From assembly GCA_905221605.1 (NCBI GenBank), contig CAJNDS010002423.1, forward strand, positions 317,501 through 381,500: 64,000 bases of DNA, read 5' to 3'. Origin of the DNA: Symbiodinium natans (taxonomy: Eukaryota > Sar > Dinophyceae > Suessiales > Symbiodiniaceae). A program made the translations under genes and the position numbers. Shown in pieces: positions 1-12,876 of the stretch (its first letter is position 1; every line of letters begins with the position of its first letter). Under the pieces are notes generated by a model, which was not told the DNA's origin, ran no database searches, and was given only the letters and a program-made list of their open reading frames with translations.

Positions 1-43
1 GGGAAGGGATTAGTACAGTGTGGTATATGGCAGATGCGTGGAA

Positions 44-205
44 ACCTCAAGAAGATGTTGGGCGAGTGGAGCTCTTACTAAAAAACACGTCATCCCTGCG
101 ATGCGGACTCGCCCCAGCTGTGCAGGAGGGAGAAGAAGATGTTGGCGGGCAAGCCCTAGCCCTAAACCCTATCAGAAGATGTTGGTTGGGCAAACCCTAA
201 AACCC
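44..205. repeat. Outlying units of the telomere-like minisatellite
   Basis: Three degenerate units built on GAAGATGTTGGGYGGGC followed by AAACCCTAAACCC-like sequence lie here, at about 48, 137 and 174. They are cut off from the main array (958-2190) by a different C-rich and G-rich block. The AAACCCT component is the plant/dinoflagellate-type telomere motif. Confidence 0.75.
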
Positions 206-329
206 AACAGAGCTTTCTTTCTTTTTTTTTCTTTCCTTCTCCTCCTTCCTCCCCCCCAAACCCCAAGCTCCTCAGCAATAGCAGTAGAGAAAAAACAGAG
301 GTTTTCCTCAAGACAGAGAAAAACACCTG

Positions 330-770
330 GCGAATTGACCTTGCCCCACATGCCCCACTTGCTGTTCCGGAAGAGCCAATCGACGTTGCCCCACTTGCCT
401 CGCTTCCCCACTTGGTGGCCCGAAAGAGCTAATTGATTTTGCCCCACTTGCCTCACTTGCCCCCTTGCCCCATTTGCCTCACTTGCCCCATTTGCCCCAC
501 CTGCCTCATGGCTTTAACAGGAAACCCCCCCCCCGTGCTGTCAAACTGAGCTTTTTTGAGGCAGACGTGTGGCTGCAGCGGCAAAAACTGCAGGGTGTGG
601 GGGGGGGCGGGGGTGGGGGATTTGGGGCGAGTGGGATTCCCCCCCCATCTTGCCCCAGCAAGTGGCAGGGATCACTTGGCATGTGGGGCAAGTGGGGCAA
701 TATCGTTTTGCGCTAGGGGACCAGAGCAAGTGGGGCAAGCGGGGCCAGTGGCAGAAAGCAGCTAGCGGCT
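330..770. repeat. C-rich repeat with inverted G-rich partner (foldback-like block)
   Basis: The left half (about 340-512) repeats TTGCCCCACTTGCC-like words many times, in two places introduced by a similar GAAGAGCYAATYGA-like lead-in. The right half (about 675-760) carries the reverse complement, GGGGCAAGTGGGGCAA. The block interrupts the telomere-like satellite. The words AGAGGTTTTCCTC and CAGAGAAA occur on both flanks (about 297-325 and 811-842). An inverted arrangement inside direct flanking words suggests a foldback or insertion event. I see no coding region in it. Confidence 0.55.
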
Positions 771-957
771 CACGAGTGTGCACGCTTTTCTTAAGAAACA
801 TAGAGAGACATAGAGGTTTTCCTCTTACAAATACAGAGAAATAGATTAAAAATGCAGGACATCGAGGTTTTCCAACCCCCCCTCCCCCCCACCCCAGCCC
901 ACCCGAAAAAACTCACCCAAAACAAAAAAAGTCGCAAACAAATACACCACCCGGCAA

Positions 958-2190
958 AACCTAAACCCCAAAAAGAAGATGTTGGGTGGGCAAGCCCTAA
1001 ACCGAATCCCGAAAAGAAGATGCTTGGTCGGGATATGTAGACCCTAAAAGAAGATGTTGGGTGGGCAAACCCTAAACCCTAACCGACGATGTTGGGTGGG
1101 CAAACCCTAAACCCTAACAGAAGATGTTGCGTGGGCAATCCCTACACGAAGATGTTGGGCGGGCAAACCCTAAACCCGAAAAGAAGGTTTTTTTGGCGGA
1201 AGCGGGGGGGGGGGGGCGGGGGGCCAGGGGGCAGGCGGCAAACCCTAAACCCTTGCAGGGGAGGTTGGGTGGGCACACCCTAAACTTCCCTAAACCCTGC
1301 AAAAAGATGTTGACTGGGCAAACTAAAAGAAGATGTTGGGTGGACAAACCCTAAAACCCCCAAAAAGAGGTTGGTGGGTAAAAGAATATGTTGGGTGGGC
1401 AAACCAGTGGGCAAACCCTAAACCCCGAAAGAATATGTTGGGTGGAAAAACCCTAAACCCTAAAGCTGCAAACAACATGTTGGGCAAAAACTAATCGTTT
1501 GGTGGACAAACCCTGAACCTTAAAGAAGATGTTGGCGGGCAAACCCTAAACCTAAAAGCAGATGTTGAGCGGGCAAACGCGAACCCTGAAAGAAGATGTT
1601 TGGTGGGCAAACTCGGGCAAACCCTGCTCCTTAAACGAAGATGTAACGGAGATGTTTGGTGGGCAATCCTAAACCCTAAAAGAGGTTCAAAAGAAGATGT
1701 TGGGTGGGCAAGCCGAAGCCCGACAAGAAGATGTTGGGAGGGCTGGCCCCCAAAAGAAGATGCTTGGTGGGCAAACCCTAAACACCAAAAGGAATTTGCC
1801 CTGAGAGAAGATGTTGGGCAGGCAAACCCTAAACCCTAAAAGAAGATGTTAGGTGGGCAAACCCCAAACCGCAAGAGAAGATGTTGGGCGGGCAAACCCC
1901 AAACCCTGAAAGAAGATGTTGGGTGAGCAAGCCCTAAACCTTCAGAAGGAAATTGGGTGGGCTAACCCGAAACCCCAAAAGAAGATACTGGGTGGGCACA
2001 CAGCACACTGAAGCCCGAAAAGAAGATGTGGGTTGGCAAACCCTAAGCCTTGAAAGGAAGAAGATTTCGGGTGGGCAAACCCTAAACCCCAAAAGAAGAT
2101 GCTTGCTTGGTGGGCAAACCCTAAACTCCAAAAGAAGATGTTAGCTGGGCAAACCCTTAACGAAGATGTTGGGTTGGCCAGGCAAGAAAT
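958..2190. repeat. Degenerate telomere-like minisatellite (about 35-base unit)
   Basis: About 25 to 30 imperfect units each join GAAGATGTTGGGTGGGC to AAACCCTAAACCCTAAA. Unit length varies from roughly 33 to 60 bases through point changes, indels and a G-rich insertion at about 1195-1235. The telomere-type hepta-nucleotide AAACCCT is inside the unit, so this looks like subtelomeric or decayed interstitial telomere satellite. Open frames across it have no protein-like character. Confidence 0.85.
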
Positions 2191-2404
2191 GACACAGCTG
2201 CCCCAAAAAGACAGACAGGAATCACAGCAGAGCAAAAGTCACAAGCCACCAAATCCATGCTGTAAAGAGAGGAGGCAAAGGAACACCGACGCAAAGAGAC
2301 ACAGATTTTTAATCAAGAAGCAAGGAAACGAAATCAAAAAGTCGGGGGCGAATCAGAAACGGAAGAGCAAATCACAATCCCACACACCTAAAGCAGCATA
2401 CCCC

Positions 2405-2407
<3 letters not shown>

Positions 2408-2435
<28 letters not shown>

Positions 2436-2436
2436 G
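2408..2436. repeat. CT microsatellite
   Basis: A run of CT dinucleotides with one or two interruptions ends at CGCGG. It lies just downstream of the satellite array. No gene signal is attached to it. Confidence 0.85.
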
Positions 2437-2994
2437 CGGAGATGCTTTTCATCCGTGTTGCCACAGGTTTTTTTTGTTTAGCTTTTATGGGCAAGTACTG
2501 ACACCGGTTCAGTTTTTGGTCCGAAGTGCTAAGCCTAAACAATCTCCACCCCCAACTCCTTCAAGGCCTCTCTTAGCGCCAGGCCCTGAACTCCACCATT
2601 GCAGGCGTTGCCAGCGCGGCTTCCTAGTTCAGGGCCAGCATGGCTTAAGGAAACCGAATGTCTATGGGCTGTCTACGGAGTTTACAAAGTTGAAGAAGGC
2701 TGTGGGAAAGCATGCTTATTCAGAGCTTAAGACCTCGTGCTGTTGCATGGCTGGGGAGTACGAGGCTTTGGAAGCTTAGCCTCGTGCCCGCAAGGGCATG
2801 AACCCCCCGCGCGCATGGTCCCCCCGACCTTCGGGTTTCAGGTTCGAGCGGACAAGAATGCAAACCCCAAAGCAAACCTTGCAGCCTTAAAGGCTGTTCT
2901 ACATGAAACGAGTCAATTCTTCAGCAGGTGAGATGAGCCATGTTAAATTGTGTTCATGAAGATGATTGTAGATATACATATCAGTAAGTAAATA

Positions 2995-3114
2995 AATAAT
3001 GTAAACATATACATATATATATACATATGTATGTATGTATGTATGTATGTACGTAATGTATGTATGTACGTATGTATGTATATATGTATATATGAATATA
3101 TATATATATATGAG

Positions 3115-3146
<32 letters not shown>

Positions 3147-3325
3147 TGTATGTATGTATGTATGTATGTATGTATGTATGTATGTATGTATGTATATCTT
3201 ATGTATGTATATCTTATATTTGTGTATATGTATATATGTGCATATGTATATATGTATATATGTATATATGTATATATGCATATATGTATATATGTATATA
3301 TGTATATATGTATATATGTATCTGT
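2995..3325. repeat. Long TATG/TATA microsatellite
   Basis: A compound tract is made first of (TATG)n blocks at about 3027-3080 and 3117-3194, then of a TATATATG/GTATATAT pattern to 3325. The long open frames across it on both strands (Met-Tyr-Val-Cys or Ile-Tyr-Thr repeats) come from the repeat and are not genes. Confidence 0.95.
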
Positions 3326-3329
3326 GTGG

Positions 3330-6300
3330 TTTGTCCCCTGGCGTGGACTTTGTTCACCCATGCCCGATCCCAAGACATGCACCCTTAAAGTGTATCCCCA
3401 GAGCCACAGTGCGACCCTCTAAACCCTAAAACTCCTTTGGCTCGGAGCCTAAAGTCCCATGTGCAACTTAACTCACCCTTTAAAAATGCCATTGCATCTT
3501 AACTCAGGCGCTTCGTGCAGCATGGGCGTCCAGGTCTCAGGACAGCGATCGAGTGCTGGTGTTTCCTTTTGGGGCCTTGAGGGCACCGGAACGCAAGGTG
3601 CGGGCTGCATGCCTTTGCGAGATTGTTTCAAGCGAAAATCCTCGGGCTTCACAACGACCGTCATGCCCAATACCATCAGCTTAGACGCACTTGGGCCTTT
3701 CGGACTTGACAACTGAGGGACAGGCCCTTCCGAAGAGCCATTCGCACTCCCAAACATAGTTTGGAACCCCATGAAGCCCCAATGAAGCCTCAATCGCTGT
3801 CCTCACGGCCTTAGCTTCCAAGCTGACACAGCCTTGCAGCTCGCTACTGCAACAAGCTGCCGCCCCACTTCACGCCCCGAACCCCGCATCCCTCTGAGGT
3901 CTATGCTGTGGATGCGTCCAGCTGTGGGCCGGGAGGTGGGCGTTGGGATACGTTGGGTGACTGAAATGAGCATCACGTCCTCCAGACTATGTCTCGCTCT
4001 CTCGTTTTTCGCCTTCTCTCGTGTTGATTGCCTTTTGTAGCTGTGCTTTTGTAAGATCTGCCGGTGCAGCCGACCCTTACTTTTGGAAGCATCTTTTTTC
4101 AGCTTTCGCATTCTTTCTTGCAGCTACCACGCCGAGTACGATGTATCGAGGGGCGCGAGGGGGCACTGTGATGTAGCATGATGGAGGGGTCGAGACTATG
4201 TCATGTATTGTCATGTGGTCCACCCAAACTAGAGCTGAGAATGCTCCTTGCGGGCTCCTCGCAGCCCTAACATGCCATTCGTCTTAATCAAAACCCTTAA
4301 ACTAGCAACAGAGGCAGTTCTTAGTCATCGGGTCGATGCACTTCTTCACTTTGAATCTCTGCAAGGCTGTCCAGCATCTGCATCTCAGCTGCAAGGAAAT
4401 GTGCCTGCCAGACGAGCGCAATATGTTTGGGCAGAGTCGCGCAGTTGTCCATGCCCTATTGCAGCCCATGCACCGTAAATCGCTGGCGCCGACAGGAAAA
4501 CATGGCAGAGAATATTCCTTCTTCAGCCCTTCATCCTCCAACCCCTGCAAAGGAACAAAGCAAAAGCAAAACGTTAAGCCTTCAAGCTGAAGACACTGAG
4601 CTCCGAAGTACCAGGCCGTTCTCGCCCAGCTGGGCACGCGGGCGCTTCCGGCGATGTTGACCACATCAACCCTTGTGCAGTTTTTGCGCCTTTCGATTTG
4701 GGGGCTGGAGGGCGGGATTTCTAGGAGGTCCAATGGAGGTGGTCGGATGCACCCCCGAGGCCCGCCGAGACCCGAAACCTCCCCCGATACCGATGAAGGT
4801 GCAAAGTTCCAGAAGACCGGGACCCCATCTCTTGCGAGTCCCCCTCGAACCTTCTCTTGGTGAAGCCTTGCGGTCGCATCTTCCGTGGCCCTGGCAGGCT
4901 GTGTCCATCTCTACCGCTTGGACCCGAGAATCGAGAGTTACAGTTGGATCTGGAAGCTTTCGAGTTCGAGGGCGGGCTGCAGTCCCGGGGTTTTTGCAGG
5001 AACCTCCGCGGTTGGTCTTGGTACACATGTGTTGTTTCTATATGTCGGGAAGACATGTTCCGGTTGCCAGGGGTGCAGGAGTATTTGCAAGCTTCAGAGG
5101 CTGCGGCCCCAAAAAAGGAGCCCCTCCGCCCCCACACGAGGTGTCAAACCCACTGCTTCAAACCCTGAGTTCCAGGTTCCGAGCATTGGACCCACACATT
5201 GAGAAAGGCGATGAAGGCAGAGGACACAAGAAGGCATTCAACCAGATCTGGTGCCAGGATGCACCGTTGACCAGTGGAGCCTCCACCACAAGGCCTGGCG
5301 TCCAACGACTCTGGTTTTTGCAATGGAGGAGGATGCCGGGTCATTGCAACATGGAGACGAAGATCTTATAGGTAGAGTTGAAGAGGCTCTCCTAGAACTT
5401 CCAGGTTGAAAGAAGCGGGTTCTTTTCAAAGAGCGTTGTTCTGGGCAGGCATAAAGATGGCAACTCTAAAGCTTTTCGAACTTTTCGACGTTTCAGCGCT
5501 CAGAGAGGCCCTGCTCTACTGTCATTGGTGGTTGGACGGGCGATTTCCGCGTGCAGCGTGGCTCTTGGGGGGTGAGGGGGGGGGGGTTTGGGTAGGTTTG
5601 GTACAGATTTGGCCTTTGTCCTGTTTTGAGTTCTGAGATATTTTGCTGTGCAGCTTGGGCAAGTTTGGGATTCGGTTCGGAATGGTTACGGCGTTTACGG
5701 GTTGAGCTCCAAAGTCTTCCCGGGCTTGAGGCGGGAAGCCCTCAAGATACCGTACAAAAAAAACAAAATAGGATCGTGCCGAGATGGGTGCAGAAGGCCT
5801 CATTAGTTTATGTTTCCGGGCCATATTGAGGACGCACATGTTTACACGGATCTGGATGAGGTGCTCCTACACCCAGCTATCCACAGACTCGTCTGGTCAG
5901 CATCTCAGCACTCCACTTCTCCTCGGGCCACGTGCATGCCAAGCGCATTGTGTCATGCTGCACACGCAAGCCGGCCCAGAGCCAGAACTTGAATCTTAAA
6001 GTTCTTTCGGTTGTTTGTTAAGTTCGGGTGCTTGCGGAAACATGATCAGTTTGTTTTTACGAATATCTTGTTCGGTTTGTGAAAGTTGCGCCATCGTTCA
6101 AAGTATGTTTCGGTTTTGTCGGTGGTTGGGTTCAATGGCCATTTCCAACAGGCAAAAAGCAGGTATAGTTAGGCATGCACAAGTCCGATGTGCATGGCAC
6201 CAACTTAAGATTCGCTGTGGGCGGTTAGCTTCGACCGAACAATGCTAAGCTAAAGACCAACAGCCCGCACCGCCGCAAAACCCCTAAAGACACACAACTC

Positions 6301-9300
6301 CTTGACGTTTGCCACCGCCCTCTTAGCATGCAATCTTCTTGCCCATGAATGTGCTGCCACCATGACTTGAGTTTGCGCTTCGATGCCCTCGATGCCCTGA
6401 GCCCAGAATTGCTTCCGCCTAGGCTGTGCGCCAGGCGTGTGCACCACTGGCACATGGCCCAGTCCAGCATGCGCCAAGTAGCAGGTGCTCGTAGCCAGCT
6501 GCATATTAAGACCCTGCTTACGAGTGCTTCGTTGAGTGTCATACCCCATTCCGTAACAAACCAATGAACTAAATTCACCGTTTCGCTCAACAATACGTAG
6601 TTGGTGTGGCGTGCGGAGACAAGACCTGCTCACTGCTGTGCTTCGAGCAGACTTGAAGCTGTCAGGTACAGTCATTCCAAACTGAGCGATTCTGACAAAA
6701 ATCACATGATCCCTGCGTAAGTCGGTGACGTTGATTGCAGGACCCACATCTGGCGAATGCTACGCATATCCACTGATGCTTGAAACCAATGCACTGGGTC
6801 TCCTTAGTGCCTCCTGTCGTTTGGACATCTAGTAATTATGCTCTACAGCCATATTTTTGCCTAGCAGCCTAGCAGCGTCTCGGCACCTGCTCTCAGATTA
6901 GGCGATGTATGCCTCCTCATCGTGTCTTGAGCTCCAGCTCTCGAGGTTTTGAACATTTGCACACCAAAAACACATCAGGATCGCAAAGCCGAGGTCAGCA
7001 GGCAGTTGTCGTTCTCGGCATCTCTCCGGTGAATGTGCCTATGACTTCAGCCCTGGCCAGCGCGGGCGCCTGGAGGTTTCAAAAGCTTGTTTCAAGCGCA
7101 CGCATACGGGCCCTTGAGCTCTCAAGACTTGGTGTGCGGGCCTTTCTGGAGGTTTCCGCCAACCCCAAGCTGAAAGCACCGCCAGACATCCCTAAACAAA
7201 TCTAGCCCAGGCTTCCAAGCGGTGACCATGAACTGCTCCGAACTGGATGCCACCTACGAAGGGGAGCTTAGCCCGGAGCTTTGCTTCAGCGTTCCTTTTT
7301 AAGGGATGCCTCGCGAAAGTTGATAGCAGCAATTCCGCACCGTGCGGTGCCATATGGTGCCATAAAGGATCACTGCGGGTTTAGTTTGGCGTCGCTGTTT
7401 AAGGGTCGGGTCTTGCACCCCGAGCCGGGTTGGGGGTTTGCGTCAGTTTGAGAAGGATGTTGACGCTGGATGGGTTCGGCTCTGGTGTATGGGCTGTGCG
7501 CGACGCCCTTTGACTGCTGTGCATCGGACAAAAAGGCAATCTACAGCATCAGGCTCTAGAAGAGTCTGAGTACGCAAAAGGTTTGGGGTTTAGAGGTTAA
7601 AAAACTTGGTATCCTGTACAAATACTGAAGCTCTCAAACCGAGACATTCGTGATGGGCCCAAAGCCTGAGGGGTTGTGCAGCATGAACGCGCCCTAACAT
7701 CCCCAACCCAAACCCAACAAGCCATGATTAGTCACTCTAAGCCTTGCCACGTGCCTGAGGCATCTCTTGTGAGGCGGCCGTTCTCCTGTCGAACACCTCT
7801 GGCTGCCTCCCAGTGCCCAAGGAGGGCACCACGACAAAGGCACTGAAGTTCTGCCATGTGGAGGATAGGGTTTAGATGATTTTGTGAGTAGAGTTGGGGC
7901 GTGATGCCTCTGCATCGGTTGGTTGTCAAGAAGCTGCTTCAATCTCTCTTCATTGCTTGAAAACTTAGGCTTGCGGCGCAAAAACAAGGCACTCTTGCTC
8001 AGGTGCACATCGTCGCTTCCTGCTCGCGATTACGTCCATGTTACCAGTGCGTGCGAATGGCCAAAGCATCCATGCCCGCCAGATGATGACGTCCATGTTA
8101 CCGGCAAGCAGCATGTCCATGAAGCCCAATGGCACCCTGGTCACAAAATCGTGACCCGACTTTGCTTTCTGGGTTCGACCACGAGGGTTTGCGCCTGCTG
8201 CAGTTTGCTTCATTCTCCTAACCTCATTCTCTGACATGTTTTGTCGGGCTTTTTTTTGCGCCGCACGCGAACATCTAAGACCCTCAGCCCTTCACCCTGA
8301 ACCTGCACCTCCGTTGTGGTTCTTTCAAATCAGGGAAAATCGGGGTCTACGGACCCTCAAAGGGGCCCTACTTCGCCTTCTTGAGCTTTTCAGGGCATGT
8401 TCATGATTCTCACCTTGCCTCGCGTGGAAAAGGGCCGCTTTGCTTGTGCCCACAATGCTTGCCTGGCGGTCTTTTCGAGAATAGGCCTGCCAAACTCAAA
8501 TACCTATGCTGCTTGCCTCAGCGGATGCAGCAAGTCCATTTCAATAGAGCATGCCATGTCATCATGTAACGCGTTGGGACAGCGGTGGCACAGTCAAGGC
8601 CCACACTGGTCACGAGTACAATGGTACTCGCCCGAAATGTGGTCCTTGTAAATCGGGAACGGGAGCGCTCATAATATAAAGATATATGCCTTGAAAGCAT
8701 AAGCGAGGCTCTTGAGAAGTCGTGCGTGAACCGGGGAAGCAGGAGCCCGATGACCCATAGAGTCTTGTAGAGACCTCCTGCTGCAAGGCTGTAAACGTGG
8801 TCCAGAGCGCCGTGGCCTTTGCCCTGCCCGAAGTTGCAGGAGCCACCCAGGAATCATTACAGGCCAGTAAGGGCTCAACTTCGAGCGTCGGAGACGTGTT
8901 TGGGGGCTCAGCTAAAGGGTTGAGACGGATGGTGTTAAGTTGGCCGGCTGATGTGTAGTGTAAGCGTTCCAACAAAGACCTCCGCAAGGGTTGATCGTTT
9001 CGACCACAGGGGTTCGCGCGGCTGTGGGCAGGGATTTATCTTGGAGCTTCTCTTTCAAGTTGTCCCAGGCCAATGCATTCTTGAGGTTAGACAGGGCGGG
9101 GTGCCTTTTGAAAGCTTAGGTTGGCCTGCGAGCAAGGAGGGTCTGCAATACATTTGCCGGATGTTCTTAGGGGGCAGATCATTCCAGTCTAAGTCAGTCT
9201 AAGTTTGATCTATTTGCAGCATCAAGAAAATCCAACAAGTCAGCAGCAACACCTGCTAAAGCGTATCTCTGAGGGTTTGGAGTTTGGCTTTTTCTGCGTC

Positions 9301-10510
9301 GGGAAGTCTGGCCGTGTGGCATCAGGCAGTCATGGACACAGACGCCACGAAGCGGGCGTATGCAAGCTGCTCAGGGGTGTTTCGTGGTTTGTTTCGCCAT
9401 AGACTGGCTGCACGGATATGTGCAGCGTCTTCGTGCTGACGAGGTATTTTGCGTAGCTTGCGGAATGTGCCCGGTCATCCCTTTCATGGCGATCTCCAGA
9501 TCTTTAAAAGTGCCTGAACTTGAAAACAGATATCCCAACCCCCTGCAAGATCTAGAGCTTGAGCTCCTCAAGCTAGCTTCCAGAATTTGCATTGCGAGAT
9601 TTCTGCTGCACCAATTTATAACCGCATAGGATGAGGTAGCAGGTGTTGCTGCCCATTATAAAGCATAGCACCCCAAATGGCATTCCCTGACCTCATGGGC
9701 GTAGGGCAGGGTTCTGCTCGAATGCCAAATCTAAGAGCACTCGTCTGGCCACCCACGAGGCATTGACCCTGATGGAGAGTCTTGGACTTCAGGACGAGGA
9801 GGCGCTGCCCTGAAAGACATGGGTCGATGTTTTATTTTTTTGTTTGTGCCAGGCATCACTGTGATCCGCAAGTGAACAAGGTGACTTGCAAGTTGCGCGC
9901 AATGGCTCTAATTGAGACGGCTCCGGCTCTGCCTCCTCAAGTCTTCCAACCTCATGTAAACGGCACGCCCCAAATTGAGAGGGATAAGTTATGTAGTTCT
10001 GAAGCAGCAACATGCTTTCACAATTTGCATGTCTTCAGAATTCGGTACCTGAGTTGGTTATTCTGGGGTGTCTTGTCTTGTCCTTTTTGTTCAGCTAGGC
10101 GGATCCAGAATACCTTTGATTTCGGGCAGTGCTTCCTGACACGACCGTAGGCGTAAAGGCTTCGCAACTGCGAGGAGCCATGAATCCGGCATTTTGCACA
10201 TTTGAAACTGCGCGAAGCACAAGTACTTGGAAGTGTATGGGTGGGAGGGCTTTTTGCGCATCGCTTCTCCTAATGCGCGCCGAGCCTGAGAATTTGCATG
10301 CCTTCTTTTGCATTCCTTATTCTTTTCTTAGTTCGGGATATGCCCCCCAGACCCGACCTTGGCTCCCGAACCCCTGCTTGATGCTCGTTCTTCGAGACCG
10401 CCCTGATGGTTCCAGGCCATCACGATCCTCGCTATCCTGGTTTTCGTGTCAGAGTCTGCCAGAACCACAGATCTCCAGTTTTTGACAGCAGCTTCTCTCG
10501 TTGACTTTCA
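3330..10510. other. Anonymous region without a recognisable gene
   Basis: I read all six frames across this stretch and recognise no protein family, RNA gene or mobile-element protein. The longest frame (4673-5371, + strand, 232 codons) has low-complexity, composition-driven residues and no motif I know. There are scattered TTTAGGGTTT-like words and short homopolymers. Unannotated short exons could still be present, because exons in this genome can be as short as 28 to 90 bases. Confidence 0.5.
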
Positions 10511-10515
10511 AGCAA

Positions 10516-10551
<36 letters not shown>

Positions 10552-10552
10552 T
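10516..10552. repeat. TGTC tetranucleotide microsatellite
   Basis: About nine TGTC units lie in a row. No gene is associated. Confidence 0.95.
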
Positions 10553-10777
10553 TCTTCGTGTGTGCCTAGCATGACAGGATGCCGTCAGCTTCTTTAGCCC
10601 GCTACTTGTAGCTCAAAAGGCCGAAGCCACCATCTTTCACATAGTTCCATCATGTGACCATTGGTTTTGGGCGCCCGAAGCTCACGAATGCTTGGAGGCT
10701 TCAATGAAGGTTCGATGTGTATCAAAGTTGTTGATCGCTCAGAGCCTCGGATTGAAAAGGCTGGACGGCGCCTGCAG

Positions 10778-10925
10778 GCAAGGGTGGGGCTGGATGTCCA
10801 AGCCCCCAAACCTGCCAATCCTGCAAATCTGCATCTCCAACTCCGTGACTGGTGTTGTCGTACCAAGCTCGAGCGTGATCGTCTTCGCCCAAAGCCGTGG
10901 CCAGGCTGGCGGAGATACCTTTGAG
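10778..10925 (+). CDS. Candidate exon, unknown protein
   Basis: The frame starting near the Met at 10794 (MSKPPNLPILQICIS...) reads with C/G-ending codons like the confirmed exons. It ends at an Asp-Thr-Phe-Glu followed by a good GTGAGC donor at 10926. Upstream is a CTGCAG acceptor-like site. The residues contain serine/valine-rich stretches but no motif I recognise. The opposite strand also has an open frame, so the strand is uncertain. It could be a chance open frame. Confidence 0.3.
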
Positions 10926-12299
10926 GTGAGCGTCAACTTCCAGCTGCGCACTGCGACGGCTCAGGACCACGCTCGAAAAGAAAGTGGCCTTCTAGGGTCA
11001 AGGGTGAGGCAAACGAGCTTACGAATTACAGGCTAGGGTTTGGGGGCGGAGGTTCAGGATGTAGCTTTCACTTTCTTTTCGAACCGGGCTCGCAGCCCTG
11101 CAGCTTCAGTGTTGCCATAAAGTGTTTGGGTTAGTTAGTTGGATTGAGGTTTAGGGAGGCTCCCTAAATTGCGAAACCGATCTGGAAGGCTGTGGGTTCT
11201 GAGTAGGGTGTACAGTTAAATGTGTTTAAGGCATTGGGAGATGTTCCCTGAGCCTTACATCTATGTCTCAGGAGGAGGAACTTGCAGGCCATGCGCTCAG
11301 AACCGCCACCTGTGCTGCCTGCGTGTACAGTAGCATTAGGCCAGTGCGCATGAGATGTTTAGGTGGAAGGTGCATGATTTGGCAGGGTTTGGGGGCCAAG
11401 GGGGTCGGGTTCAGGAGTTGATAGATTGTGCCTCAAGCTTCCGGATCCGGACTACAACGGCAATGCTTGTCATCTCCGGCAGCGCAGCTCAGGTATCACA
11501 AGCAAGATCGAGAATCTGGGCAGTACTGGCACGTCAGAGCACCTTGGAGAAGAGCACATGGAGAGCAGAGCGAAGAGTCGCCCTAACTTTTGAAACGCTG
11601 GAAAGCCCCCTTGCAATACAGCGAAGTCGGAGACAGAAATCTGTAAATCGAGCTGCAAAGTGGCAAAGTCCTTAGCCTGTCTTCAATGCCTTTGAAAGTT
11701 CCAGAGCTGGACTCAAATCAAGGCAGCAGACTTTCGTCTCGGCGCTTGGCACCAATTTGGAGGCAGTGGCGTGTTGGCGCACATACCCCGATGTTTGGTG
11801 CTTTGGGGCTTCGGTTTGTTGGTGTGAGATGCTCGGGCTGAGCCGAGCTGTTGCTTGTTTTCGAACGGCTCAGAGTTTGACCCCTGAAGGCTTACCCCTC
11901 TTGTGCTTGTCTTACCTCAACTTCAACTTTTGGTGGGTTCGACATTCAGCAATATAGCATGCACATGTCACGCATGCCCTGTCCTGAGCCGAATACCCAA
12001 GGCCACTGGCAGCCTTTTCCTAAGGGACACTGCAATCGGTGACACGCTTCGGTGCAATGAGCTTGTTTAAGCTCCAGTGCCTGAGAAAATGATCAGCATA
12101 AGCAAAAGCTTGTTGCGACCGAGTTTGGTGCAATCATCCACAACCGAAGCAACATGAAGCAGCCAAAGCGCTCACACCTCTGCAGAACAGGTAGTCTGTG
12201 GCAACCGGGAAGATGCAGCAGCTGCAGCCTCCATGAAACGCCACACAATAAGTCTGGACAAGGCATCACGGCTTCTGACTCTAACCAAGAAGGACGTAA
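10926..12299. other. Anonymous region
   Basis: No recognisable gene. One stretch at 11493-11585 after a CTCAG site reads as a charged, protein-like frame (Ile-Thr-Ser-Lys-Ile-Glu-Asn-Leu...) on the + strand. Nothing else supports it, so I do not call it. Confidence 0.4.
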
Positions 12300-12329
12300 C
12301 TACAACCTGCCCAAAATCTCCAAACTCCA

Positions 12330-12439
12330 TCCCCTCAAGCTTTTCACCGACCTTGATGTCTTCAAGTCCTCCTGTGATCTCCTGCAGGAAGCCGCGAAGG
12401 TGGATCCTGTGTCGCTGGAGCTCCTCACCCGAGCTGCAG
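12330..12439 (+). CDS. Candidate exon, unknown helical protein
   Basis: The frame reads LFTDLDVFKSSCDLLQEA then continues through AKVDPVSLELLTRAAEA. Codons are GC-rich at the third position, and the sequence has an amphipathic, helical character. It ends at CTGCAGAG followed by a GC donor (GCACCC). The upstream boundary is not clear. I do not recognise the family. Confidence 0.3.
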
Positions 12440-12796
12440 AGGCACCCTGAGGGGCTGACCGGCGGGACTTTGGCATGGTCTTTTTTTGCTCTGTGACCCG
12501 GTGGTTTGTGGTTTCACTTCGATTTCCCCCCCTTTCGTACGGCTGAAGCCTCAAACTCCAAGCCAACAACCAGTGGATGATTTGCGAAATTCAAAGCTTT
12601 CGGCACCATGCGGCCCATACATGCTCCAGGGGTTGATAGGTCTGTCAGGCCTTGCATGACCTTACGCCAACGTGCGGACCACATGCTCTGTGGAGTTTTG
12701 ATGCAACATAATCCGGGGTAGTGCATGGGTGGGGTGTCTGGTCGAATTAGGGACCTGTTGGGATGGCCATGAAGAGTCTGCTGAAATTGGAAGCGG

Positions 12797-12876
12797 GGGG
12801 GGAGGACAGAGAGAGAGGGAGGGAGGGAGCGAGAGAGAGGCAGAGAGATAGAAAGAGAGAGAGGAAGGAAGGAAGA
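12797..12876. repeat. GA-rich purine tract
   Basis: GAGA, GGGA and GGAA words follow one another on the + strand. The long serine/leucine-rich frames on the opposite strand come from this tract. Confidence 0.85.

Noticed and set aside
2099-2779. 226-codon + strand frame
   Set aside because: It starts in the minisatellite and runs through a CT repeat. Composition is low-complexity and no motif or splice border is seen.
2995-3430. Long open frames (Met-Tyr-Val-Cys and Ile-Tyr-Thr repeats) on both strands
   Set aside because: They are the translation of a TATG/TATA microsatellite that lacks stop codons.
4673-5371. 232-codon + strand frame, longest in the left 20 kb
   Set aside because: Arg/Pro/Gly-rich residues without any recognisable motif, and equally open frames on the other strand. 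A frame of this length is not surprising somewhere in 64 kb of fairly GC-rich DNA.
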